This document shows, piece by piece, positions 10,566-22,041 of a stretch of 64,000 nucleotides of DNA; the first letter of the stretch is position 1; each line of letters opens with the position of its first letter. This DNA comes from Ehretia macrophylla. Its lineage: Eukaryota; Streptophyta; Magnoliopsida; Boraginales; Ehretiaceae. Location: the NCBI GenBank assembly GCA_037974665.1, contig CM075765.1:13821501-13885500 (forward strand), in the 5' to 3' direction. The notes under the pieces are model-generated. The model was not told the DNA's origin. It saw nothing but the letters and a program-made list of their open reading frames with translations, and did no database searches. The position numbers and the translations under genes are program-made.

Positions 10566-11740
10566 ATGATAATTAGTGGGAATTTGCCTGACGATGTGAT
10601 GATGAACATATTGACAAGGCTTCCCGCAAAATGTCTCGTGCGATTCAAGAGCGTTTGCAAATCTTGGCACGCACTGGTGGCTGCAGATCGCAATTTCATA
10701 GACAAACACTATGAAACCAGAGCTTGTATTACTAAAAATAGTTGTATCCTCGTTGCACGTCGAACCGTGCCTGAAATTCTTCGCGACATGCTTAGGGAGG
10801 ATGTTGTACTTTCTCTGATTTATGACGAAAAGACAACAATCAGATGTGTTGATTTGGAGCTACCTGAAATCGTCCCGAAAGGATTACCCAACGTGTTGAG
10901 TGATCAGCGCGGCATATTTTGTATTGCGTATATGCGACAACGTGACATTTTCATTTTCAATCCTGCTACTAAAGAATTTAAGGCCCTTCCGACTAGTAAT
11001 CATCCCAAAGAACCACCAAACACATGCCATTGGCAAAATTATCTTGCATTTGGTTTCGATCATAAAACGAATGTTTATCAAGTGGTGAAAATTTGGACTT
11101 TTCGCCATTTACCCCTGCGTGGTGTACCTGCCTCGTACTCGTATAAGGTACAACAATGCAGCCTGAGTAGTGAATCGGCCAGCTGCATATGGAAGGAGAT
11201 CAATGTCACTGTTCCGCATGGTACCTTTACATCATCTCATGGGGGCTGCTACATTTATTTAAGAGGAAAATTTTACTGGCTATCCGGGGTTCTCGCTTGC
11301 CAGAGAGACTGTTCGTATATGATTTTAGAAATCAAACATTTGATGTGTTACAGTTGCCTGATCCACCCACAGCAGGATTCATGGGCGATAATTATTACGG
11401 TTATTGGGCGGCGAGTGTTGTTTTCAATGATACCATTGCTTTGGTCAGTTTACTTATTCCGACCGATAACAACCGCAGGGAGATTTGGTTAATGGAGGAA
11501 CACCAAGACAGAGACCATGTTGTTCATGTCTCTTGGGCTAAATTTATGACTACAGACATGCTAGGGAAAAATTGCATAGTGGTGGGATCTTGGAAGAATG
11601 GTCATTTACTTGTCTGTGGTGACAATGCGATGCTTTTCTCCATCAATTTGTGTACCCAAGAAATTACGAATCTTGAGATTGAGTTGGACGCTTCTTTAGC
11701 ACCTCTCGTTTATAACGAGAATTTATCTAGTTTTACTTAG
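10566..11740 (+). pseudogene. SLF-like F-box protein gene 1 (frame broken once)
   Basis: A single-exon gene for an F-box protein of the S-locus F-box (SLF/SFB) type, the substrate-recognition part of an SCF ubiquitin ligase. The start ATG at 10566 gives MIISGNLPDDVMMNILTRL, aligned with the start of gene 2. The F-box spans residues 5-45 (LPAKCLVRFKSVCKSW). An FBA-type domain follows, with the GIFCIAYMRQRDIFIFNPATKEFKALP block. At about 11285-11300 one base is missing compared with gene 2. The C-terminal part (PERLFVYDF to NENLSSFT, stop 11738-11740) is in a different frame. As read it would end at 11492 with a wrong tail; the full span would be about 390 codons, the usual SLF length. RNase B follows 2.1 kb downstream. 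It is either a recent pseudogene or carries a sequence error. Confidence 0.85.
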
Positions 11741-13776
11741 ATCGAATCGTATACTTGGTGATCACTCGATACTACAGAGGGTTCCACTAGTATGAGAGAA
11801 AAATTGGAGTAACGTTGTCATAGCTATACATATATCCTCTTCTCGTGGTCTGCTATCCGAAATTGAAACAATCAAGCTTCAAACAATATACTTTATGGTT
11901 TACTAATTAACCTTTGCGAGTCTTTTCTATATATCTAGTTGATTTACTTTGCTACCATTTCATTACTTTATCACAAAAATCTATTTTGATATTTTCCGAT
12001 GACATCAACTATAAGCAAACTATACATCAATATTATATCCTGCTATATGTCATCAGCTAGAATCCGATGGGATTTTCGTTTGTTCTGTATATACTTATGT
12101 TGTATAAATAATCACTCTCATTAATTTGTTTTGTACATTCTTATTTTCCACCGATGACATCGATCATAAGCAAACTAAATATTGAAAATTATTTATTCGA
12201 AAAGCAAACATCAACAGCACCATCAAGGAATACCAAGTGACCCATGCATCGGCATACTGGAGAAGAGCCCTGGCGAAATAGCCTGTCCTTTTCTTTTGTA
12301 TATATAAATACTCACTCTACTCCTCATTAAAAATAATTAAAACCAGACCTGTTTTAGAATTTGAGTAAAATAATTAAAACCAGACCTGTTTTAGAATTTG
12401 AGTTGACATATTGTGGTATCGCAATTACCTCAAACTATTCGTGTTTTCTAAAAGGTGGTACATTCAGCCTAGACTTTAACTTCATTGATGAAAATAATGA
12501 AATGATGATAATGCCCTTCACTAAATATGCACAACACACTATGGCCTCTCATGCTTTTTGTAACAAGCTGAATACCCCCTATATTCCGACCCAGAAAAAA
12601 AAAACGAATACCCCCTATATCGAATGATCACATAAAATATACAGTACCTCCCTGTTTTTTTCTTTCAGATGCCCAATACACCCTTGTGCTTAAAATACAC
12701 TATACTCCCTTGTGCTTATCATAATTTGCTCGTTACCCACATTCCTAAATGGTGGTTATACCCTCTCTATTTTATTGACATGATCTCATTAAATGCTTAT
12801 TTTAAAAAAAATATTTCACATAACCATAGTCACAAATGTCAATGACCTAAAGTCGCAAAGTTAATGCAAGAGGTGAACATGTCGTTAACTTTAAAGGATC
12901 AACTAATGAGAAAGAAGATTTGGACAAAATAATTTGCAAAACACAAGTAATTTATAAGATAATTGTGGTAGAATGCTTATTCATTAATCCATAGGGAAGT
13001 ATGATGTATTTTACGTCTTTCTCAAAATCACAATACAGCATCTCAGAGCGAGCTACTTGCACTCAGTCTCTATTTGCTCTTATGGAAATGAAATACAAAG
13101 TTCTTTTTTTTTCTCTCTTTTTTGGTGTGAGATATCCTAAGTTAAAACTCTTATACTTTCCTTCGCTTTTTTTGACATAAATATTTATAATTTTGTCGTA
13201 TGGCAACAATGAATCAAGCATCAATAAGTAATTAATCTCTAAAATTCATATATCCCATAATTAATTAGTTGTGGATGTCATTTTCTTATCACTCTTCAGG
13301 CCTTTCCCTATTAATTAATGTGCATGAGATCGGAAGAAAATGATTTCCAGAAAGCAATGAACATAGGTACTACCATTCCTTTGAATGGAATGTAAAGACG
13401 TGTATGATGCATCCAAATATTGCCCTCGCGAACTATCAAGCTTTTATTTCCCTACCACAACATATATATACAAACTTAAATGCACGTAGAGTAGAGTATG
13501 TATCTTCGGATGTCTATTCATATCATGATCATGCAAAATTGGAAAACCTATACTTCCTAACCCTCTTTGTTCTTTCTTGTTTTCCTGGTTCACTTGGAAG
13601 CCATGCAATAGGCTACAAAAGGGATGCACATATGTAGTATGGTAAAGTGGTCTTCTTATATCTAGTAATTATTCAATGTATTGCATGTGAACATCACATC
13701 ATACTTGATCTTCTTTACATATTATCTTCTTTTTTATTGTTTATTGTGTTTTCTTAGTTAATTGAAACTTAAATAT
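11741..13776 (+). other. Spacer between F-box gene 1 and RNase B
   Basis: No gene. From about 11905 on it is duplicated at 18984-20854. It includes a 37-bp direct repeat (about 12330-12403), and at 12630-12790 sequence of the dispersed family that reads cccttgtgctta. The open frames here (e.g. 12361-12627, 13404-13637) are kept in the twin only because the DNA is nearly identical. Confidence 0.7.
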
Positions 13777-13805
13777 GCATCCGAGGATGCTTTTGTCCCT
13801 ATAAA
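13777..13805 (+). promoter_or_regulatory. RNase B promoter: palindrome and TATA box
   Basis: A perfect 14-bp palindrome, GCATCCGAGGATGC (13777-13790), lies just upstream of the TATA box ctataaaaa (13799-13807). The start codon is about 65 bp further on. The same pair occurs at RNase C and E. Confidence 0.65.
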
Positions 13806-13867
13806 AACCCCAGCACAATTGCAATTTCTTCAAGTCTGAAATGTTAAGGTACCAATTGATCTCCACA

Positions 13868-14683
13868 ATGAAGTCTCTAACTCTACTTTTGATCACGTGC
13901 TTCTTTTTCTGTTCTTGCTACAGCCAGCCAACTCAGCAGCCATTTGGGTATCGGCTAGCTCAACAATGGCCATCAGCATTTTGTAATTTAAACCCTGCCA
14001 TTTGTGACAGGAATCAGTTACACTCCGTGATAAACTTTACCTTCCATGGCTTGTGGCCATATGACTCCAAAGGTCAATCGATTCCACCATGCCAAGGGTC
14101 TAACTTTGATGTTTCGATGGTGAGTGATTCAGTTTAACATTGCAATTTTTTTTCCGCACTTCCTATCCTCTTTGTATTTTACAGTACATATATACTCCAT
14201 GTTAATCAAAAGTATGTAAATATATATAGGAAAACCAAACTGGCCTGCTAATTTTCTTCTTTTCTATTGATCATATTTTGTGATGAACACGTACGGAGTA
14301 AATTTGCATATTTTGTTCAACTCATTATTGTATATTCAAATCAAGCATACAACACATCTTTAATTAATTAATTACATAATATTGTTTGATCATCCACAGG
14401 TTAAGAATATTAGGGATGAACTCAACGAGGCATGGCCTACCTTCAATATCCGGGATAGGGGAAATGAAGGCTTCTGGAAATACGAATGGGAGAAGCATGG
14501 AAAATGCTCTGAGAGTTTGCTCGATAGGAAGATTTACTTTCAGACCGCCGTTCACTTGAAGAATAAGTTTGATATTTTCAAGACTCTGCAAGATGCTGGT
14601 ATGTCATATATATATAGACGAATACTACTTATTAATTTTGTCTTAATTCAGTAGTTTACATGAGAAAATATATTATTCATATT

Positions 14684-14735
<52 letters not shown>

Positions 14736-14981
14736 GGTATTGTCCCAGATGATCGGAGCTATAGTCCTCAGGATGTTTTTGACACTATCAGCAAGAAGCT
14801 AAACTTTGAACCCGAGTTAAGCTGCCAAGTGAATGCTAATGGAAAGTTATTGTTAAAGGAGGTTTACTTGTGTGTTGATCAACTTGGGCGACAATTCGTG
14901 AATTGCGGCTTCAAAGGCAAATCGTGCTTCCTTCCTCAATACTCTAATCATGTTGTCTTCATAGCATTGGCCTCGGCTTAA
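13868..14981 (+). CDS. T2 ribonuclease, S-RNase class (copy B)
   Basis: Secreted T2-type ribonuclease that cleaves single-stranded RNA through a 2',3'-cyclic intermediate. Exons are 13868-14119, 14400-14598 and 14737-14981 (231 aa), and all junctions are GT..AG. A start nine codons earlier (13841) is possible, but from 13868 the protein begins with a clean signal peptide, MKSLTLLLITCFFFCSCYS. The mature part has the C1 block (FGYRLAQQWPSAFC), FTFHGLWP with catalytic His60, and FWKYEWEKHGKC with Glu113, Lys116 and His117. There are eight cysteines and one N-glycosylation site at Asn56. Intron 1 falls in the region that is hypervariable in S-RNases; intron 2 is mostly a TA repeat. By my count acidic and basic residues nearly balance (22 versus 23), whereas classical S-RNases are basic. 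It could be a pistil S-RNase or a non-S relative. Confidence 0.93.
14688..14732. repeat. (TA)n microsatellite in intron 2 of RNase B
   Basis: The TA run is longer than in the twin gene (21764-21792), and it abuts the 3' splice site. Confidence 0.9.
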
Positions 14982-16830
14982 TGACAAGTATATATATTTA
15001 TTCCGAGCTAGCTAAGGGACTGGGACTGGGACTGCTTTTTATGAAAACTGCAATATGCAGTATACTAACTAAATAATTTAATCAGAGTATAGATTATTAT
15101 AAAATTTTATCTGTCTTATTAAACCTAGCTAGCTTCTATTTCACATTTTTCATATAAAAAATGACGACGTGACGTGGTATGAAGCACATGTGATCAATAC
15201 TTGAAACATATTTATGACTCTACTTCTTTTCTTTCTTTTCCATGATGATGAATTTATTCCAAATATTAGTACATTTTATATGATTCAGAATACTCACTAC
15301 TGAATCATGTAAAATGTGCCAATTGATTCAGAAGAATACTCACTACTATAACCAAAAATAAAAAATAAAAAAATAATTATACTGTTTTTAGTTTTTTCAC
15401 GATTATGACTAGATGCAGTGATATAGGATGACTAAAAGCAAAGCAACATTTAATTTTCAACTGGATGCAAACCATCGTTCTAATTTTAAATAAATACCAA
15501 GTGAACAACAAAATGGAAATTACGTTAATAGCTGTACTAGCTAACTTAGTGTGCGAGACGTACCGAGATCGATTATCGACAAATGTAACATCCTTAATTT
15601 GTATGTAATATAATATTGGCTTAGTCCTTCTAAATCTAAAGCAAAAAAAAAAAAAAAAAATCTGTACTAGCTATATAGAAAAAAGTATACTTATTTCTCA
15701 TGATATCTATATATGCTCTTGACTATGATTTTCAGTTGGTACCATTCCCATGCTCCGTCCGAATATTCACTCTTGTCCCAGTTGATTTGCAATGCTCTTG
15801 ATTATGATCATTAGATGTGATCATAATAACCAAGAGATTATTGTGGCGGCAAATCATGTTCACTAACTTAGTGTGCGAGACGTCCCGAGATCGATTATCG
15901 ACAAATGTAACATCCTTAATTTGTATGTAATATAATATTGGCTTAGGCCTCCTTCTAAATCTAAAGCAAAAAAAGAACAAATGTACTAGCTATATAGAAA
16001 AAAAGTATGCTTATTTCTCATTATATCTTATTGTCTATTTCTGAAAGTAAGGATGTCATATTGTCTCTAGTTTTGTCTTAACAAATTAAACAACCTAATG
16101 GCTCAAACTTATAAGTTGTTGATAACTGAACCTTTTTTACTTCTAAATACTAAATTTTCAGTGTAGATTTTTAATATCTTTTTTTTAGTACTCCAAATAA
16201 TTTTTAATATCTTTTTTTTAGTACTCCAAATAATTTAGTTCCACCATGCATCTTGACTAGTGATCAACATTACAATGTAGAAAATAAAGTTTGTTTTATT
16301 GCTGATGATGCTAATTAAGGAGTCATTCATGAATACTAGCCTTCATCTTTATAAATATCTACATAAAAAATTTAGAAAAAGAAACAGAAATATTTTCAAT
16401 GGAATTATGCATCTAAAATAGCAAGTATTAAAGGAAAAATATGAAATTTAGAGAAAGAAACAGAAAAATTTTCATGCTCGGCTCGGGTGTTACAATGTGT
16501 TCTACACCTTATTAATTCATTGATGGGTGCGCATCAAATGCGCTTTTTTTGTTTAAATTATTAATTGTTGGGACAAAAATATCCATTTTTCCCAAATCCT
16601 AACCCTAAAAAAAATGTGTCATATAAAGGTATTTTGTCTAAATAATTAATAATTTAAGCAAAAAAAAAACCTTGAACAATGCATTTGGCGTGCGTGCATC
16701 ACATTTTCGTTAAAATAAATGGATTTTTTGATAGAGGGGAACTATTGTACTTAGTTTTAGAAACCATAAGGGGCTACAATACATTTTTAAAACCACATGC
16801 AGTATTGTGCAAATTTTTAAAACCACATGC
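14982..16830. other. Downstream region of RNase B
   Basis: No gene is visible. Parts are shared with 22042-23605 and 47990-48560, and the first 260 bp with 3152-3385. An internal direct duplication of about 322 bp (15541-15690 and 15863-16020) is absent from the twin. Confidence 0.7.
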
Positions 16831-18529
16831 AGTAACAAAATCCATTACTTGCTGAATTTTAATCTTTATATAATTGTTCGACACGTGAGAATAATGTTTA
16901 TACAACTGTTCTTGTTAGAATTATGTGGTTTGATCCTAGATTAGCATGCTATCATGTTTTCACTGCGTTATAGTTTTTTAAAACCTTAGCTATATCTAGG
17001 TAACATGCACCTCCACTACTAACAAGGAAAGTCTTTAATTACTTTAACCTCAAAATGACGAAAATCGAATACTTTAACATGAAAGTAAAAATAGGATGCT
17101 TTTCTAGTCTATAGCAAGTAGAAACCTTAAATTCTAAATTACATTGACTTGGATATATCATTTCTTCCATATGGAAAATTATAAACTCTACAAAATTACT
17201 TATAAGATCTTGCACTACTTTGGACCCTCTAAAACCTCCAAATTTATTCTTTTAACATATGTAATATTCTTTAAAAAAAATGCTATGGCTCCACTAATTA
17301 TTTTTTTATATGGGTGTATTTTCAACGTTAATAGGAGTGTGTTTGAATTTATCTGATTTCGAAGGGAAAAACTTATATTAGTATCTCAATTGTTCTGAGA
17401 AATATTTACCATCTAAAAGGAAAAAAATGAAATCTTTGTCTAAATAGTCTAAGTTAATCGTGTCCTTCTTTAATAAGAATCGATACAAAGGCTATGGAGG
17501 ATGAGAGATAAGCCTCTTTTTTTTAGTACCTGCGTTTTAGACTTTTGGTAGATAATGTTTTTCCTTAAAATTGTCACGGAAATACATTAGGAGGGTGGTG
17601 TTACTAACCCCGTAACATGACAGGTGTTTAATGGAAAAAAGGAGAGTCTTCAAAATGTTCGTGAGGTCCACACTCTCTTTGGGGCGTATTTTCATGCTCT
17701 AGTGGAGGCCTTATGGGTTGTGTCCTGGATGTTAAGACTTTTCAAATGGAGAAATTTTTCATGCTCTAGTGGAGGCCTTATGGGTTGTGTCCTGGATGTT
17801 AAGACTTTTCAAATGGAGAAATTTCAGACGGACTAGTATGTTAACTGATGCTTGGTTGAACTTGTGATTCGATATTCTAATTACTTGCCTTTCTCCGGGA
17901 CAACTTAGATTTGTACCGCCAACCTGGTAAAGCAACACCTTTAACCCACTGGCACTTTTGTGTTCCTTCCCTTTTGAAAAGGAGAGAAGGAAAGACAAGA
18001 AAGAAAAGAGAAATGTGTTGACCCCATATCGATGCATCTCGTGGTCTTTCGTCTTACACTATTCTTAATAGCACTGCAGAATGTTTGCTTCCCAGACTTT
18101 GGATCCTCTCTACTTTTTTTTGGTCATTCTGGACTCAGATCCTTAGAGATCCAATCATAATGACCTACCGTACAATTGTGGCGAATGAATGGAACTTTCA
18201 CTGTTATTAAATCTCAATCTAAAATTACGTTATATGAGAATATATATATATATATATATAACATTGTCAACATTTGTCAAAGGACTAACGCTAGACATTG
18301 TAAAACTATGTCCTGTGTTTTGCTACAATAACTTCATGAAAATAAAACCGACTTCATTTAGCGAGATAAAATTTGGTTTGATCTAGTTTCGTTTGGGACT
18401 TTGATGCCCACTAGCATCACAAGATTATGGTGCACCAAATTAAAATGGTCATAGAGATACAATGCTAAGGGAAAAGTCAATAACAAGGTTCCCAATCATA
18501 TTCAAAGCCACTCAAATGTGCATGCCTAA
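16831..18529. other. Intergenic DNA between duplication copies
   Basis: No gene is visible. The part 17100-17310 resembles 50345-50490. A 67-bp unit is repeated twice at 17693-17826. Confidence 0.6.
17693..17826. repeat. 67-bp direct tandem duplication
   Basis: Two almost identical units beginning catgctctagtggaggcctt at 17693 and 17760. Confidence 0.9.
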
Positions 18530-18621
18530 TCAAACCAATGTTTCCAACAGCATGGCATACAAGATGGAGACAAGAGACTGATTCTGCAATAACAAGTTTA
18601 TTAAGAGTGAAACACTTCTAT

Positions 18622-18715
18622 TCAAGCATCTCCATACCCAATCAAGGCCAAAAGCATCTTCTCATAGTCCCCTGAGGTCCTGCATGCAGCCATCAATCGC
18701 TTCGTTGTATGAAAT
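18622..18715 (-). pseudogene. Annexin C-terminal exon fragment 4
   Basis: Duplicate of 7707-7800, within the repeated stretch 18530-18985 that matches about 7598-8071. The minus strand again ends in the GDYEKMLLALIGYGDA-type annexin tail. The partner exon is missing because a deletion joins this stretch to the F-box 3' flank at 18985. Confidence 0.78.
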
Positions 18716-20854
18716 GTATTTTCAACCAAGATTTGAAGTTAAAGTATCTAGTTAGCAATTACAGATGGTGATGGCAGGACTCGAAACACAAAAATTTGAA
18801 TATCACTTTCAAATTGTGGAAAAGATCGATAAGTTTAAAAAGATTAATAAATCTTCATACGTTTTCTCGACTCTCGATTAACTTTAGAAATCTATGGGGG
18901 AATGTTAATTCCTGATGATTTTAGAGGGCTTATAGTATTCATACTGGCGTAATAACACAAACTTTAGTATCAAGACAGCTAGTAATTAACCTTTGCGAGT
19001 CTTTTCTATATATCTAGTTGATTTACTTTGCTACCATTTCATTACTTTATCACAAAAATCTATTTTGATATTTTCCGATGACATCAACTATAAGCAAACT
19101 ATACATCAATATTATATCCTGCTATATGTCATCAGCTAGAATCCGATGGGATTTTCGTTTGTTCTGTATATACTTATGTTGTATAAATAATCACTCTCAT
19201 TAATTTGTTTTGTACATTCTTATTTTCCACCGATGACATCGATCATAAGCAAACTAAATATTGAAAATTATTTATTCGAAAAGCAAACATCAACAGCACC
19301 ATCAAGGAATACCAAGTGACCCATGCATCGGCATACTGGAGAAGAGCCCTGGCGAAATAGCCTGTCCTTTTCTTTTGTATATATAAATACTCACTCTACT
19401 CCTCATTAAAAATAATTAAAACCAGACCTGTTTTAGAATTTGAGTAAAATAATTAAAACCAGACCTGTTTTAGAATTTGAGTTGACATATTGTGGTATCG
19501 CAATTACCTCAAACTATTCGTGTTTTCTAAAAGGTGGTACATTCAGCCTAGACTTTAACTTCATTGATGAAAATAATGAAATGATGATAATGCCCTTTAC
19601 TAAATATGCACAACACACTATGGCCTCTCATGCTTTTTGTAACAAGCTGAATACCCCCATATTCCGACCCAGAAAAAAAAAACGAATACCCCCTATATCG
19701 AATGATCACATAAAATATACAGTACCTCCCTGTTTTTTTCTTTCAGATGCCCAATACACCCTTGTGCTTAAAATACACTATACTCCCTTGTGCTTATCAT
19801 AATTTGCTCGTTACCCACATTCCTAAATGGTGGTTATACCCTCTCTATTTTATTGACATGATCTCATTAAATGCTTATTTTAAAAAAATATTTCACATAA
19901 CCATAGTCACAAATGTCAATGACCTAAAGTCGCAAAGTGAATGCAAGAGGTGGACATGTCGTTAACTTTAAAGGATCAACTAATGGTAAGGAATATTTGG
20001 ACACAATATTTTGCAAAACACAAGTAATTTATAAGATAATTGTGGTAGAATGCTTATTCATTAAACCATAGGGAAGTATGATGTATTTTACGTGTTTCTC
20101 AAAATCAAAATACAGCCTCTCAGAGCGAGCTACTTGCACTCAGTCTCTATTTGCTCTTATGTAAATGAAATACAAAGTTCTTTTTTTTTTCTCTCTTTTT
20201 TGGTGTGAGATATCCTAAGTTAAAACTCTTATACTTTCCTTCGCTTTTTTTGACATAAATATTTATAATTTTGTCGTATGGCAACAATGAATCAAGCATC
20301 AATAAGTAATTAATCTCTAAAATTCATATATCCCATAATTAATTAGTTGTGGATGTCATTTTCTTATCACTCTTCAGGCCTTTCCCTATTAATTAATGTG
20401 CATGAGATCGGAAGAAAATGATTTCCAGAAAGCAATGAACATAGGTACTACCATTCCTTTGAATGGAATGTAAAGACGTGTATGATGCATCCAAATATTG
20501 CCCTCGCGAACTATCAAGCTTTTATTTCCCTACCACAACATATATATACAAACTTAAATGCACGTAGAGTAGAGTATGTATCTTCGGATGTCTATTCATA
20601 TCATGATCATGCAAAATTGGAAAACCTATACTTCCTAACCCTCTTTGTTCTTTCTTGTTTTCCTGGTTCACTTGGAAGCCATGCAATAGGCTACAAAAGG
20701 GATGCACATATGTAGTATGGTAAAGTGGTCTTCTTATATCTAGTAATTATTCAATGTATTGCATGTGAACATCACATCATACTTGATCTTCTTTACATAT
20801 TATCTTCTTTTTTATTGTTATTTGTCTTTTCTTAGTTAATTGAAACATAAATAT

Positions 20855-20886
20855 CCATCCGAGGATGCTTCTCTCGCTATAAAATC
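20855..20886 (+). promoter_or_regulatory. RNase C promoter: palindrome (one mismatch) and TATA box
   Basis: CCATCCGAGGATGC at 20855-20868 differs from the B and E palindrome by one base. The TATA box ctataaaatc is at 20878-20887, about 60 bp before the start codon. Confidence 0.6.
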
Positions 20887-20945
20887 CCCAGCACAATTGC
20901 AATTTCTTCAAGTCTGAAATGTTAAGGTACCAATTGATCTCCACA

Positions 20946-21761
20946 ATGAAGTCTCTAACTCTACTTTTGATCACGTGCTTCTTTTTCTGTTCTTGCTACA
21001 GCCAGCCAACTCAGCAGCCATTTGGGTATCGGCTAGCTCAACAATGGCCATCAGCATTTTGTAATTTAAACCCTGCCATTTGTGACAGGAATCAGTTACA
21101 CTCCGTGATAAACTTTACCTTCCATGGCTTGTGGCCATATGACTCCAAAGGTCAATCGATTCCACCATGCCAAGGGTCTAACTTTGATGCTTCGATGGTG
21201 AGTGATTCAGTTTAACATTGCAATTTTTTTTCCGCACTTCCTATCCTCTTTGTATTTTACAGTACATATATACTCCATGTTAATCAAAAGTATGTAAATA
21301 TATATAGGAAAACCAAACTGGCCTGCTAATTTTCTTCTTTTCTATTGGTCATATTTTGTGATGAACACGTACGGAGTAAATTTGCATATTTTGTTCAACT
21401 CATTATTGTATATTCAAATCAAGCATACAACACATCTTTAATTAATTAATTACATAATATTGTTTGATCATCCACAGGTTAAGAATATTAGGGATGAACT
21501 CAACGAGGCATGGCCTACCTTCAATATCCGGGATAGGGGAAATGAAGGCTTCTGGAAATACGAATGGGAGAAGCATGGAAAATGCTCTGAGAGTTTGCTC
21601 GATGGGAAGAGTTACTTTCAGACCGCCCTTCACTTGAAGAACAAGTTTGATATTTTCAAGACTCTGCAAGATGCTGGTATGTCATATATATATAGACGAA
21701 TACTACTTATTAATTTTGTCTTAATTCAGTAGTTTACATGAGAAAATATATTATTCATATT

Positions 21762-21795
<34 letters not shown>

Positions 21796-22041
21796 GGTAT
21801 TGTCCCAGATGATCGGAGCTATAGTCCTCAGGATGTTTTTGACACTATCAGCAAGAAGCTAAACTTTGAGCCCGAGTTAAGCTGCCAAGTGAATGCTAAT
21901 GGAAAGTTATTGTTAAAGGAGGTTTACTTGTGTGTTGATCAACTTGGGCGACAATTCGTGAATTGCGGCTTCAAAGGCAAATCGTGCTTCCTTCCTCAAT
22001 ACTCTAATCATGTTGTCTTCATAGCATTGGCCTCGGCTTAA
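20946..22041 (+). CDS. T2 ribonuclease, S-RNase class (copy C)
   Basis: Intact twin of copy B. Exons are 20946-21197, 21478-21676 and 21797-22041 (231 aa). The signal peptide, both catalytic blocks (HGLWP; EWEKHGKC), eight cysteines and intron positions are the same. Only four residues differ from B: Ala82 for Val, Gly127 for Arg, Ser129 for Ile and Leu135 for Val. At 127 and 129 copy A agrees with C, so B carries the derived state. Intron 2 is shorter because of its TA repeat. No F-box gene remains 5' of it. The near identity means the two genes cannot represent two long-separated S specificities; they are a recent duplication or a gene-converted pair. Confidence 0.93.

Larger units (their letters stand above)
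11905..16830. repeat. Tandem segmental duplication, copy 1
   Basis: Nearly identical to 18984-23605, with an offset of about 7078 bp around the RNase gene. It carries the RNase promoter, the gene and 1.8 kb of downstream DNA. Differences are a few point changes, TA-repeat length and a local duplication of about 322 bp at 15541-16020. Confidence 0.9.

Noticed and set aside
12361-12627. 88-codon open frame, conserved at 19440
   Set aside because: Conserved only because the two DNA segments are recent duplicates. It includes a tandem repeat, ends differ by frame in the twin, and no known domain is visible.
13841-13867. Alternative upstream start for RNase B (and 20919 for C)
   Set aside because: It adds nine residues (MLRYQLIST) before a complete signal peptide. 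The MKS start is retained in copy D and fits the family.
17860-17990. tRNA-like or SINE piece on the minus strand
   Set aside because: Box-like words occur, but without convincing spacing, tail or target duplication.
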